From a virus: a DNA stretch of 26,596 nt. The DNA lies in IMG/VR virus record IMGVR_UViG_3300049024_000091, positions 1 through 26,596 of that record. The stretch is one strand, 5' to 3'. The notes beneath the pieces are model-generated. The model was not told the DNA's origin. It did no database searches and saw only the letters and a list, made by a program, of their open reading frames with translations. Position 1 is the stretch's first letter, and every line of letters begins with the position of its first letter. Shown in pieces: positions 13,771 through 20,953 of the stretch. The position numbers and the translations under genes were made by a program.

Positions 13771-14346
13771 ATGATGGCTGAGTCTCCAACGACCGACCAC
13801 GGGGTGTTGGTTGGGCTGCAGCCTGTGTTAAGCGGCGTTTCGCGAACGGCCGAAAAGTTCCGCGACCTTGAAAAAAAAGTTGCGGCCTCCGGCCTGTCGG
13901 TCTCGGCCGTGTGCCGGCGGGCCGATGTCGACCGCAGCCATTTCTATGCGGCCCGGCGGGGCGAAGTCGTCTCCCGCTGGTGGCTGCGCCGGTGCGAGCT
14001 GGCGATCGAGGCCCTCCTCGGCGGCGCCGTGCCGGAGGCCGAGCCCTCCGACCTCTTCCTGCGCGTGACCTATCGCGCCTTCCTGAATGAGGCGGCCCGG
14101 CTCTACGGCATCGCGCTCGCCGAGGCCGAGACCGGCCGGCAGGGCGACGGCGCCCGGGCCCGGCACCTGGCGCTCTACCTCGTCAATACCGAGCTCGCCG
14201 TGCGGCAGGCCACCCTCTCGCGCCTGTTCGGCGTGACGCGCGCCGCCATCAAGCAGGCGCTGGACGCGGTGGAGGACCGCCGCGAGGACCCCGCCTTCGA
14301 CACAGCCGTGGCGGCGATCGCCGCCCGCATCACCGGGAGGACGTGA
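13771..14346 (+). CDS. DNA-binding protein with HTH and DnaA-domain-IV-like C-terminus
   Basis: A 191-residue protein. Residues about 40-75 contain a helix-turn-helix (LSVSAVCRRADVDRSHFYAA). Residues about 128-185 resemble the DnaA DNA-binding domain IV (RHLALYLVNTELAVRQATLS, LFGVTRAAIKQALDAVED). There is no ATPase module between them. It is the first gene of the rightward early operon, before primase and ATPase genes, so an origin-binding initiator or an early regulator is the natural guess. Start 13771 or the next codon (ATGATG) are equivalent. Similarity is judged by eye. Confidence 0.7.
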   Translation: MMAESPTTDHGVLVGLQPVLSGVSRTAEKFRDLEKKVAASGLSVSAVCRRADVDRSHFYAARRGEVVSRWWLRRCELAIEALLGGAVPEAEPSDLFLRVTYRAFLNEAARLYGIALAEAETGRQGDGARARHLALYLVNTELAVRQATLSRLFGVTRAAIKQALDAVEDRREDPAFDTAVAAIAARITGRT

Positions 14347-14349
14347 CCC

Positions 14350-14712
14350 ATGAGCAAGCCGAGCCTGACGCCATTTAGAGATGAAGTGGAGCGCGTTCTC
14401 GCGCAGCTGCCGCGCCCCTCCGGCGAGGATGACCATTGGCTGAACCGTGTGCAGCAGCGCGTCACCTTCGAGCTGCACCGCGCGATGGCGGACGAGTGCG
14501 ACCTCGGCCTCGTTCGCAACGAGGACGTCGTTGCCATGATGCCGCGGATTCTCCGCGCCTTGGCGATGAATTGCGCGGCGACCTCGAATGTTCGGGAAGA
14601 CCTAATCCCGCGGGTGACCCTCTGGATGCTCAAGGTCGCCATGACCGATATCTCCGCGCCGGATCGCGTCGAGCAGTTTATCGGGCGCGCTGCCGACCAC
14701 GGCCGGGCCTGA
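14350..14712 (+). CDS. Hypothetical early phage protein
   Basis: A 120-residue soluble, mostly helical protein (FRDEVERVLAQL, NRVQQRVTFELHRAMADE, RILRALAMNCAAT). No catalytic motif is apparent. It starts 3 bp after the DnaA-IV-like gene and 3 bp before the next small gene, so it belongs to the same operon. Third codon positions are GC-rich. Function not recognised. Confidence 0.65.
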   Translation: MSKPSLTPFRDEVERVLAQLPRPSGEDDHWLNRVQQRVTFELHRAMADECDLGLVRNEDVVAMMPRILRALAMNCAATSNVREDLIPRVTLWMLKVAMTDISAPDRVEQFIGRAADHGRA

Positions 14713-14715
14713 CCC

Positions 14716-14904
14716 ATGAGCGCCCTGCCCTTCCTCATCCTCGTCGCCACCGCCGGCGGCACCGGCGCCCTCTCGGCGGCGTGCCTGTTCATGACCGTGC
14801 GCCCGCCGGCGGGAACGCTGCGCGCCGAGGCCTTCACCTGCGGCCTGATCGCCATGCTGGTGACCGCCGGCATCCTCTCGACGCTTAGGAGCATGACGCC
14901 ATGA
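14716..14904 (+). CDS. Small membrane protein with two hydrophobic helices
   Basis: A 62-residue protein with hydrophobic segments at about 3-26 (LPFLILVATAGGTGALSAAC) and 38-56 (AFTCGLIAMLVTAGILSTL). It overlaps the next gene by ATGA. Small early membrane proteins of this kind often alter host membrane functions or exclude superinfecting phage; nothing here shows which. Confidence 0.6.
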   Translation: MSALPFLILVATAGGTGALSAACLFMTVRPPAGTLRAEAFTCGLIAMLVTAGILSTLRSMTP

Positions 14905-15227
14905 GCGAGGCCAAGACCTTCCACATCCTCCTCGGCTCGCAGCCGTGGATCGCGCCCGACCAGACCAAGCCCGACGGCCGGTGGCTGGTGCGCGACGTGC
15001 AGGGGCGCGTCACGCTGATGAAGCGCAGCGGCGGCGTGGAAAGCATCGCCTTCGAGCCCATCGACTTCGCTGAGGCCTTGGCGATCGCCCATGCGGTGAT
15101 CGACGGCGACAAGCGCACCATCACCGACCCCCTCAGCCTCGCCGCCCTGGCGGCGGCCGTCGCCGAGATCGGCCTCGCGGCCGCGCAGGTGCGGCAGGAG
15201 CGGGAGGCCGTTCATGACCGAGGCTGA
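14901..15227 (+). CDS. Hypothetical early phage protein
   Basis: A 108-residue protein with a beta-rich first half (KTFHILLGSQPWIAPDQT, GRVTLMKRSGGVESIAFEP) and a helical second half (SLAALAAAVAEIGLAAAQVR). The ATG overlaps the previous stop (ATGA) and has AGGAG upstream. It overlaps the following gene by 14 bp. No family recognised. Confidence 0.65.
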   Translation: MSEAKTFHILLGSQPWIAPDQTKPDGRWLVRDVQGRVTLMKRSGGVESIAFEPIDFAEALAIAHAVIDGDKRTITDPLSLAALAAAVAEIGLAAAQVRQEREAVHDRG

Positions 15228-15684
15228 CGACTTCGTGGAGATCCTGCCGGCGCGGCCCTCGCTCAAGGTGCGGGCCCAGCTGGTGGTGACGATCGTGGCG
15301 CTGCGCGGCGCCGAGCGGGTGCAGTTCAACTTCGCGCCGGAGATCCTCGAGGAGATCGCCGGCCCCCGGTTCGACATCGCGTTCAGCCAGAAGCGGCGGC
15401 AGTTCCGGATCCAGGCGCGGGATCTCGGCCGCTATGAGCCGATCCAGCCGACGCGCGGCGACCGCCGGCTGCTGCGCTGCCCGTTGCCGCCGACCGTGCA
15501 CAAGAGCGACGAGGCGATCGACCCCGAATTCTATGTCGACCGCGAGGCGCGAACGATCGTCGTGGAGATCGAAGACGCCTTCAAACCGAAGGCCCTGCCG
15601 GCGCCGGCGCCTCCGAAGGAAGACCTGATCGCCAAGGCGCGCGCCGCGGTGCCCGCGCCGAACTTCTCGTCGCGGAGGCCGTGA
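15214..15684 (+). CDS. Hypothetical early phage protein
   Basis: A 156-residue protein with beta-strand character (KVRAQLVVTIVALRGAERVQ, RTIVVEIEDAF) and a Pro/Ala-rich C-terminal tail. GGGAGG precedes the ATG at 15214. It lies directly before the primase gene and may be a replication accessory; this rests only on position. No recognised motif. Confidence 0.6.
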   Translation: MTEADDFVEILPARPSLKVRAQLVVTIVALRGAERVQFNFAPEILEEIAGPRFDIAFSQKRRQFRIQARDLGRYEPIQPTRGDRRLLRCPLPPTVHKSDEAIDPEFYVDREARTIVVEIEDAFKPKALPAPAPPKEDLIAKARAAVPAPNFSSRRP

Positions 15685-15685
15685 C

Positions 15686-16732
15686 GTGACCGACCGCCTG
15701 CCCGTCTCCGCTATCAAGGAACAGCTGGTCGCCCGGATCCGCGAGCTGGTCGACCAGCTTTGCCCCGGCGGCCGCTGGCATGGCGGCTACTGGCAGGGGC
15801 CGAACCCGACGCGCGTCAAGGATGGCAAGACCAGTTTCACCATCTGGCGCAACGGCGCGTGGAAGGAATTCGACGACAAGGAGAAGGGCGACGTCATCGA
15901 CCTGATCGCCTATTGCCGGCGCTCGACCGTGGGCGAGGCGATCACCTGGGCCAAGGACTGGCTCGGCCTCACCGGCATGGCGCCGGCGGCGGCGCGCCGC
16001 CTCTCGGCCGAGGCCGAGGCCCGCCGCAAGGCCCGCGACGAGGAGGAGGCCCGGCGGATCGCCGATCGCCAGCGCCGGGGCGCCGAGATCTGGCAGCGCG
16101 CCACGCCGCTCGCCCGCGACGGCCTGGTCGACATCTATCTCAAGGGCCGGCGCATCGACCTCGCCGCCCTCGTCAACTCGGAGCGGGATCTCCGCCAGGC
16201 CGTCGACCTCTTCTATTGGGGCCCGTGGCCCGAAGGCGAGCGCGGCAGCTGGCGCGGGCCAGCCATGGTTGCGCCGATCCGCCAGCTTTCCGGCGAGGTG
16301 AGCGGGGCCCATGCCACCTTCCTCACCCGCGACGGCACGGCCAAGGCGCCGCTGCTGGCGGCGAAGATCATGCTCGGCACCAAGAAACACGGCGCCGTCA
16401 GGCTGACGCGCGGCAAGGCCGGATTGCCGTTCCGCGACCTGACGCCGGACACGGCCGAGGATCTCGTCATCGGCGAGGGCATCGAGACCATGCTGTCGGT
16501 CGCCCTGGCGCTGCCGGAGGAGCGCGTCTGGGCGGCGCTCGACCTCGGCAATATCGGTGAACTGCCGTTCGATCCCCGCATCCGCCGCCTGATGGTGGCG
16601 CTCGAAAACGACGTGAAGCCGGCGGCGATCGACCAGCGCGAGCGCGTGCTCGACGGCCTGACCGCCAAGGGCTTCGACGTCGTGCCTTTCGCCCCGCCAT
16701 GGGGCGACGACTTCAACGATACACTGAGGTGA
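15686..16732 (+). CDS. Toprim-domain primase-like protein
   Basis: A 348-residue protein starting with GTG one base after the previous stop. Residues about 28-95 resemble the N-terminal DNA-binding part of phage and plasmid primases (RWHGGYWQGPNPTR, SFTIWRNGAWKEFDDKEKGD), but without the usual zinc-binding Cys quartet. Residues about 255-345 are a Toprim fold: EDLVIGEGIETMLS gives the conserved Glu, followed by WAALDLGNIGEL and a terminal acidic VALENDVK. It should synthesise primers at the fork, together with the ATPase at 17630-19582. The two split the primase-helicase job found fused in other phages. Confidence 0.85.
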   Translation: MTDRLPVSAIKEQLVARIRELVDQLCPGGRWHGGYWQGPNPTRVKDGKTSFTIWRNGAWKEFDDKEKGDVIDLIAYCRRSTVGEAITWAKDWLGLTGMAPAAARRLSAEAEARRKARDEEEARRIADRQRRGAEIWQRATPLARDGLVDIYLKGRRIDLAALVNSERDLRQAVDLFYWGPWPEGERGSWRGPAMVAPIRQLSGEVSGAHATFLTRDGTAKAPLLAAKIMLGTKKHGAVRLTRGKAGLPFRDLTPDTAEDLVIGEGIETMLSVALALPEERVWAALDLGNIGELPFDPRIRRLMVALENDVKPAAIDQRERVLDGLTAKGFDVVPFAPPWGDDFNDTLR

Positions 16733-16737
16733 CGACG

Positions 16738-17568
16738 ATGGACGACTTTGCCCTGCAGCTTGCTTTGACGGTGGCCTCGACCACGCCCCAGCCGTGGCGC
16801 GACGATGTGCCCGATGAATTCGCCGACGTCGTCATCGACCTGATGGCCACCTTCGTGCGCCAGAACCCGGAAGCTGGCGCCGAGAGCCTCTATCGCTATC
16901 TCCACGGCCAGAACATCCAACAGGACGGTTACGGCCCAGACGACTGGCTCGCCCTGCCGCGCTCTCGGCGCCTCGAGCTCGAGCTCTTCCGCCTGGTGCT
17001 GCTCCATGCCGACAAGATCCTCGCCGAGGAGGCCGCCCGCGAGGCCGCCGCTGCGGCCGCGGCCCAGCCGGAGCCGCCGCGCCTGGTGCCGGTGAGCGAC
17101 ACGATCCTCGACCGCGGCGGCAGCATCATGGACCGGATCGACGACGCTCCGGTGATGGTCAATCTGGGAGGCGAACATGCGCGCGAGACTGTGGAACCGG
17201 CCGCAGAACCGGCCGCTCTGGGTGCACAATCATCGGACGCTGCTGCGGACGCAAGCCTCGTGGCCGAGCAGCTGGCAGAGCCGGCGCCGGCAGCAGATGG
17301 TGCGGGCGCTGATCCCGCGCCGATGGGTGCCGATGTCGGAAACGACGCCGCTGCGGACGCGAGCGCTGGTGGCGCCGAACCCGCTTCGGCTGATGGAGGA
17401 ACGACCGGTGCCACCGCTGAGCCTGCGGGAGACCCGGTGGCACCGCCCCCTGTGGCAGAAGAAGATGCACCTGATGTCCCGGCTGGCGGAGAGCCGGCCG
17501 GAGACGCCCCGGCCGAAGCGGCCGCCGGCGACGCGGCGCCGGTGAAGGCCAAGCGCGGCAAGGCCTGA
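16738..17568 (+). CDS. Hypothetical early protein with a long Ala/Pro/Gly-rich tail overlapping another gene
   Basis: A 276-residue frame, with GAGGTGA before the ATG at 16738. Residues 1 to about 145 are an ordinary helical domain (EFADVVIDLMATFVRQNP, RRLELELFRLVLLHADKIL), and about 86% of its codons end in G or C. From about residue 147 onward the chain becomes low-complexity Ala/Pro/Glu/Gly/Asp and that figure falls to about 60%, exactly where a second open frame (17177-17545) starts behind a strong ribosome-binding site. The tail may therefore be a fortuitous read-through extension. The N-terminal domain has no recognised family. Confidence 0.6.
   Translation: MDDFALQLALTVASTTPQPWRDDVPDEFADVVIDLMATFVRQNPEAGAESLYRYLHGQNIQQDGYGPDDWLALPRSRRLELELFRLVLLHADKILAEEAAREAAAAAAAQPEPPRLVPVSDTILDRGGSIMDRIDDAPVMVNLGGEHARETVEPAAEPAALGAQSSDAAADASLVAEQLAEPAPAADGAGADPAPMGADVGNDAAADASAGGAEPASADGGTTGATAEPAGDPVAPPPVAEEDAPDVPAGGEPAGDAPAEAAAGDAAPVKAKRGKA
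17177..17545 (+). CDS. Overlapping (+1 frame) basic, Trp-rich protein
   Basis: A 122-residue frame lying within 16738-17568 but in another frame. ATG 17177 is preceded by GGGAGGCGAAC (17166-17176), a strong Shine-Dalgarno at good spacing. By my count 111 of 122 codons end in G or C, compared with about 60% in the covering frame over the same bases; this is the signature of the frame under codon selection. The product is very basic (many Arg) and rich in Trp (LWNRPQNRPLWVHNHRTLL, TRWHRPLWQKKMHLMSRL), suggesting nucleic-acid or membrane contact. Function unknown. It sits between the primase and the P-loop ATPase. Confidence 0.65.
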   Translation: MRARLWNRPQNRPLWVHNHRTLLRTQASWPSSWQSRRRQQMVRALIPRRWVPMSETTPLRTRALVAPNPLRLMEERPVPPLSLRETRWHRPLWQKKMHLMSRLAESRPETPRPKRPPATRRR

Positions 17569-17629
17569 TTTCCCAAAGCATCGGGGCCCGACTTCACCCC
17601 TCCGACCCGATGCCTCCCGGCGGCGCAGG

Positions 17630-19582
17630 ATGTGCCGCCGGGTCCCCTTCCGCACCCTCATTCCGGGCTTTCCGCCGATCATGACCGCCAAGGGCAAGGC
17701 CGCCATTCGCGCCAGCTTCCAGGACGCGCTCGAGGAGCGCGAGACGCGGGAGAAGCGCCACGATCCCCTGCCCGGCGACGACAGGCCGGCGCCCGAAGGC
17801 TGGGGCTATCGGGCCAACCAGTGGCCGGGCGCGCCGGCCGACCGCATGCCGCCGAACTGTCCGGTGATCCCGCTCGGGGTCGCCGATGAATATTACGTGT
17901 TCATGGACAGCATGCAGAAGCTCAACCGGGTGAAGCGCACCGAGTGGAGCAAGAAGATCCTCTTGGATCTGTTCGCCGCGACCCCGAACTATCCTATCCA
18001 CCATTGGGCCCGCGTCTCGCCGCCGAAGGGCAAGCGCACCGATTGGATCATCAACGGCATGGATGTCGACGACGCCATCCAGTGCCTGATGCATGCCTGC
18101 GCCGAGCGCGGCCAGGTGGAAGTGTCGGAAGCCGTGCGCGGCCGCGGCGCATGGACCACGGGCCCGGCCGCCGTGCTGCCCGGCCAGGGCGAGATCGTCT
18201 GGCATGCGGGCGATGCCATCTTCCGGGTGCGGCACGGCAAGATCGAGCGCACGGGGCCGGCGCAGATCGACGGCGTGGTCTATCCCGGCGCGGCGCCGAT
18301 CCTGACGCCCTGGCGCGAGCCGGTGCCGATCGACCAGAGCCCGGCCGGCGACCTGTTCGGCCATCTGAAAGGCTGGAACTATACGCGGCCGGTGCTCGAC
18401 CCCGTGCTGGTGCTCGGCTGGATGGGCGCGGCCTTCCTCGGCGGCGCCCTGCCCTGGCGGCCGTTCATCTTCGTCGCCGGCGACCGCGGCACCGGCAAGA
18501 CGACGCTGCGCAACCTGATCGGCGCCGTCATCGGCAAGGCGATGATGAACCGCGCCAATGCGACGGAAGCGAACATCCGCCAGACCATGGGCCACCAGAG
18601 CCTCGCGGTGGCGATCGACGAGCTCGAGGGCGCCGAGGACAACCGGCGCGCCACGGCCATCCTTGACCTCGCGCGCATCGCGGCCTCGGGCGACACGGGC
18701 GGGCGCGGCGGCGCCGGCGGCGAGCCGACCAGCTACACTTTGCGCTCGACCTTCTGGTTTTCCGCCATCAACCCGCCGCCGATGACGGTGGCCGACAAGA
18801 GCCGCATGGCGCTCATCAGCCTCAAGGCGCTGGACAGGGCGAAGAGCGGTAAGGAGCCGGTGATCCAGGGCGACCATGACGGCCGGCGGCTGTTGCGCGC
18901 CCTGATGGACGCATGGCCGAACTTTCACCGCACGTTCGAAGCCTGGCGCGGCGCGCTGCGCTCGGCCGACATGAACGACCGCGCGCAGATGACCTATGGC
19001 GTGCTCCTCGCCCTCGCCGAGCTGATGCTCGGCCCCGAGGCCCTCGAGGAGCACGGGATCCCGATCGCGGAACCCGACAGGCTCGGCCGCTGGGTGGCCG
19101 AACAGACCGTCTCCGAGCGCGCCGAGCAGCGCGCCAACTGGTCGGAATGCATCGACCGGCTGTTCGCCTTCACGATCGAGGCCTGGCGCGACGGGCAGAA
19201 GCCGACCGTGGGCGACGTGCTGGAACGCTTCGCCCTCGACCCCGCCGCCGACGGGCACATGACCAAGGCCGATGCGCAGGCCCGGCTTCGCCTGGTCGGC
19301 CTCTCGGTGCGCGAGGAGCTCTGGCAGACCGAGAGCGGCCGCGAGCTGCGCAAGGTGTTCCTCGCTGTGCCGATGAACGCCGAGATTGGCCCGGCCAAGG
19401 TGTTCGCCGGCACGAAATACCAGGGCGGCGGCTGGACGATCGCCCTCAAGCAGGCGCCCGAGGCCGTGGTGATCCACGGCAAGGGCAACTGGCAGAACAT
19501 CAAGGTGAACGGCCGCACCGCGCCGAGCCTGATGGTGGATCTGGACGCCTTGGAAGCCGAGGCGAAGACGAAGGGAGAGTGA
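17630..19582 (+). CDS. P-loop ATPase, probable replicative helicase of the primase-helicase system
   Basis: A 650-residue protein. Walker A is GDRGTGKTTLRN (about residues 284-295) and Walker B is LAVAIDELEG (about 325-334, with Asp330-Glu331). A later TFWFSAINPPP, with an Asn after the strand, fits sensor-1 of AAA+/SF3-type helicases. The N-terminal 250 residues are typical of the DUF927-like or primase-C-terminal layouts placed before such ATPase cores. Together with the Toprim gene it should make the phage replisome. The start is uncertain: ATG 17630 has only a weak ribosome-binding site, and ATG 17681 (MTAKGKAA) is equally possible. Confidence 0.8.
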   Translation: MCRRVPFRTLIPGFPPIMTAKGKAAIRASFQDALEERETREKRHDPLPGDDRPAPEGWGYRANQWPGAPADRMPPNCPVIPLGVADEYYVFMDSMQKLNRVKRTEWSKKILLDLFAATPNYPIHHWARVSPPKGKRTDWIINGMDVDDAIQCLMHACAERGQVEVSEAVRGRGAWTTGPAAVLPGQGEIVWHAGDAIFRVRHGKIERTGPAQIDGVVYPGAAPILTPWREPVPIDQSPAGDLFGHLKGWNYTRPVLDPVLVLGWMGAAFLGGALPWRPFIFVAGDRGTGKTTLRNLIGAVIGKAMMNRANATEANIRQTMGHQSLAVAIDELEGAEDNRRATAILDLARIAASGDTGGRGGAGGEPTSYTLRSTFWFSAINPPPMTVADKSRMALISLKALDRAKSGKEPVIQGDHDGRRLLRALMDAWPNFHRTFEAWRGALRSADMNDRAQMTYGVLLALAELMLGPEALEEHGIPIAEPDRLGRWVAEQTVSERAEQRANWSECIDRLFAFTIEAWRDGQKPTVGDVLERFALDPAADGHMTKADAQARLRLVGLSVREELWQTESGRELRKVFLAVPMNAEIGPAKVFAGTKYQGGGWTIALKQAPEAVVIHGKGNWQNIKVNGRTAPSLMVDLDALEAEAKTKGE

Positions 19583-19584
19583 GC

Positions 19585-19920
19585 ATGGGTGCCATTGAAG
19601 ATATCGCGGCCGAGCGCCGCCGGCAGGAGGAAGTCGAAGGCTGGACGCCCGAGCACGATGACCGCCATCGTCTTGGAGAAATGGCGCTCGCCGCCGCATT
19701 ATATGCGACGAGCGCTTGCGCGGCGTCCCGCATCATAGGCTCCGGTCTGATGACGGAAGAGAGGGTGAATGCCATCCACCCCAGTTCTCCTCCCAGCCGG
19801 GATTGGCCCTGGCACCTATCATGGTGGAAGCCAAAGGACCGCCGCCGGGACCTGGTGCGCGCCGGCGCCCTGATCGTTGCCGAGATCGAGCGGCTCGACC
19901 GGGCGGCCGGCCATGGTTGA
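19585..19920 (+). CDS. Conserved phage protein with EGWTPEHDD and WWKP-DRRR motifs
   Basis: A 111-residue protein with AAGGGAGAG before the ATG. The N-terminal segment (ERRRQEEVEGWTPEHDDRHR, then GEMALAAALYA) and C-terminal segment (WPWHLSWWKPKDRRRDLVRA, then GALIVAEIERLDRA) recur in many small phage proteins of Proteobacteria. The helical acidic EGW-x-HD-H pattern recalls MazG-like nucleotide pyrophosphohydrolases, but I cannot confirm a complete metal site. It overlaps the next gene by 8 bp. Confidence 0.75.
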   Translation: MGAIEDIAAERRRQEEVEGWTPEHDDRHRLGEMALAAALYATSACAASRIIGSGLMTEERVNAIHPSSPPSRDWPWHLSWWKPKDRRRDLVRAGALIVAEIERLDRAAGHG

Positions 19921-20158
19921 CACCCAATCGGTCGCCGCCGACCAGCTGAAAGCCTTCATCGAGCGGATCCAGCGCCTCCACGAGGAGGTCAAGGCCCTCA
20001 ACGATGATTGCCGTGACGTCTATGCCGAGGCCAAGGCCAACGGCTTCGACGTGAAGATCCTGCGGCAGATCATCCGCCTCCTGCGCATGGACCGCGACCA
20101 GCGCATGGAGCAGGAGGCGATCCTCGAGCTCTACAAGCAAGCGATAGGGATGGACTGA
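19913..20158 (+). CDS. GapR-like / DUF2312 DNA-binding protein
   Basis: An 81-residue protein, almost all of it the DUF2312 (GapR) domain: DQLKAFIERIQRLHEEVKAL, then DDCRDVYAEAKANGFDVKIL, RQIIRLLRMD and MEQEAILELYKQAIG. GapR of Caulobacter is a small clamp-forming protein that binds overtwisted DNA ahead of forks and RNA polymerase and stimulates topoisomerases. A phage copy next to the replication genes could manage supercoiling or displace host GapR. The ATG at 19913 gives the normal family length. It overlaps its neighbours by 8 bp and 1 bp. Confidence 0.85.
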   Translation: MVDTQSVAADQLKAFIERIQRLHEEVKALNDDCRDVYAEAKANGFDVKILRQIIRLLRMDRDQRMEQEAILELYKQAIGMD

Positions 20159-20430
20159 TGAGCGAGACAAATGGGAAGCCGGCCGCCCTGTTGCGCCGGG
20201 CCACCATGGATGTGCCGCCGGAGATGCTGCAGGCGGCCATGTTCGCCCTGCCCTCGGCGGTGAAGATCGTGGGTTCCGGCCAGTGCGAGGGCTATGTGCG
20301 GCTGATCCTGCAGGGCCCCAACCTGCCGGCCTCGCGCCTCGCCATCATGGGGCAAGAGGCCAACCTGCAGAAGCAGTTCACGATCGTTCCTGACGGACCC
20401 CTCACCCGTCCTGGCATCGTCGTCTCCTGA
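20158..20430 (+). CDS. Hypothetical small protein at the end of the early operon
   Basis: A 90-residue protein starting in a TGATG overlap with the GapR-like gene. It reads as a small alpha/beta protein (VPPEMLQAAMFALPSAVKIV, YVRLILQGPNLP). No cysteine pairs, membrane helices or recognised motif. A terminator lies 34 bp downstream, making this the last early gene. Confidence 0.65.
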   Translation: MSETNGKPAALLRRATMDVPPEMLQAAMFALPSAVKIVGSGQCEGYVRLILQGPNLPASRLAIMGQEANLQKQFTIVPDGPLTRPGIVVS

Positions 20431-20464
20431 CCTGATCCAACCACGGGGCCCCGCGCCCCTCTTG

Positions 20465-20497
20465 CCTCGGCCCGCACCCGTCGGGCCGAGGTTTCTT
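20465..20497 (+). terminator. Rho-independent terminator of the early operon
   Basis: CCTCGGCCCG (20465-20474) and CGGGCCGAGG (20482-20491) form a perfect 10-bp stem with a seven-base loop, followed by TTTCTT. It closes the early transcription unit. Confidence 0.85.
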
Positions 20498-20542
20498 CCC
20501 ATCCCCGGCCCGTCTGGTCTCAAGACGGACCCGCGCCTCTGT

Positions 20543-20577
20543 GCCTTCGGCCGGCCACGATCGCGGCCGGCCAAGGC
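20543..20577. repeat. GC-rich dyad
   Basis: GCCTT-C-GGCCGGCC (20543-20556) pairs with GGCCGGCC-AAGGC (20565-20577), leaving one bulged base and an eight-base loop. No T-run follows, so it is not an obvious terminator. It may be part of an origin or packaging region. Confidence 0.55.
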
Positions 20578-20645
20578 CGGCGCGGGGAGTTAACGCGCGG
20601 CGTTTCGTGCGCAAATGCAAGGGTGCCGGCCTGCCCCCCGCCAGC

Positions 20646-20883
20646 GGTTATGCCGCTAACCGGCTCATAACCGGGCAATAATCGGAAATCGCCAATGACA
20701 TCAACGGGTTGGGTGCGGAGTTAGTGGGTTAGGGCGCTTCGCGCGCGCGTGACGTGCGCGATGTATGCGCACAAGCGCGCGTGTGAGGGAATGGCGAATA
20801 ACCGCATAACCACATAACCGGATGACTTAAGTATATGAATAGATTGGACAATCTCGGTTATCAGGAAGTTATGGGCGGGTTAT
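20646..20883. repeat. ATAACC/GGTTAT motif cluster; candidate origin or packaging site
   Basis: The hexamer ATAACC or its complement occurs seven times: complement at 20646, 20856 and 20878, direct at 20667, 20798, 20806 and 20814. The last three are tandem with exact 8-bp period. An A/T-rich patch (20821-20860) with a short inverted repeat AGATTG/CAATCT follows, in otherwise very GC-rich DNA. A 9-bp direct repeat GCGCGCGTG (20743, 20775) and an inverted repeat GTGCGC/GCGCAC (20754-20772) lie between. I see no gene from 20431 to 20953. Iterons beside an A/T-rich patch suggest a replication origin; position right before the small terminase suggests cos/pac. A weak promoter (TTGGAC at 20844) for the packaging genes is possible. 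Confidence 0.5.
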
Positions 20884-20953
20884 GCCGTCTCCCGCCTTGC
20901 GCCTGCCGCATGGCTCCGGCCGGCCAAGCAATTGAATATTCGGGGGAAATCCG

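Noticed and set aside
13490-13774. Rightward open frame joined by ATGA overlaps to both the cro-like gene and the next gene
   Set aside because: Only about 63% of its codons end in G or C and the product is His/Arg/Gly-rich without fold-like pattern. The opposite strand has about 85% and a strong ribosome-binding site.
16929-17597. Leftward Ala/Ser/Gly-rich frame opposite the dual-coding region
   Set aside because: No ribosome-binding site; its composition is explained as the complement of the Arg/Pro-rich frame.
17594-19699. Leftward 701-codon frame
   Set aside because: It is the complement of the P-loop ATPase gene, and is His/Arg/Ala-rich as expected for a shadow in GC-rich DNA.
20698-20820. 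Possible CRISPR or long tandem repeat
   Set aside because: The repeats are only 6-9 bp and lack spacer-repeat architecture.
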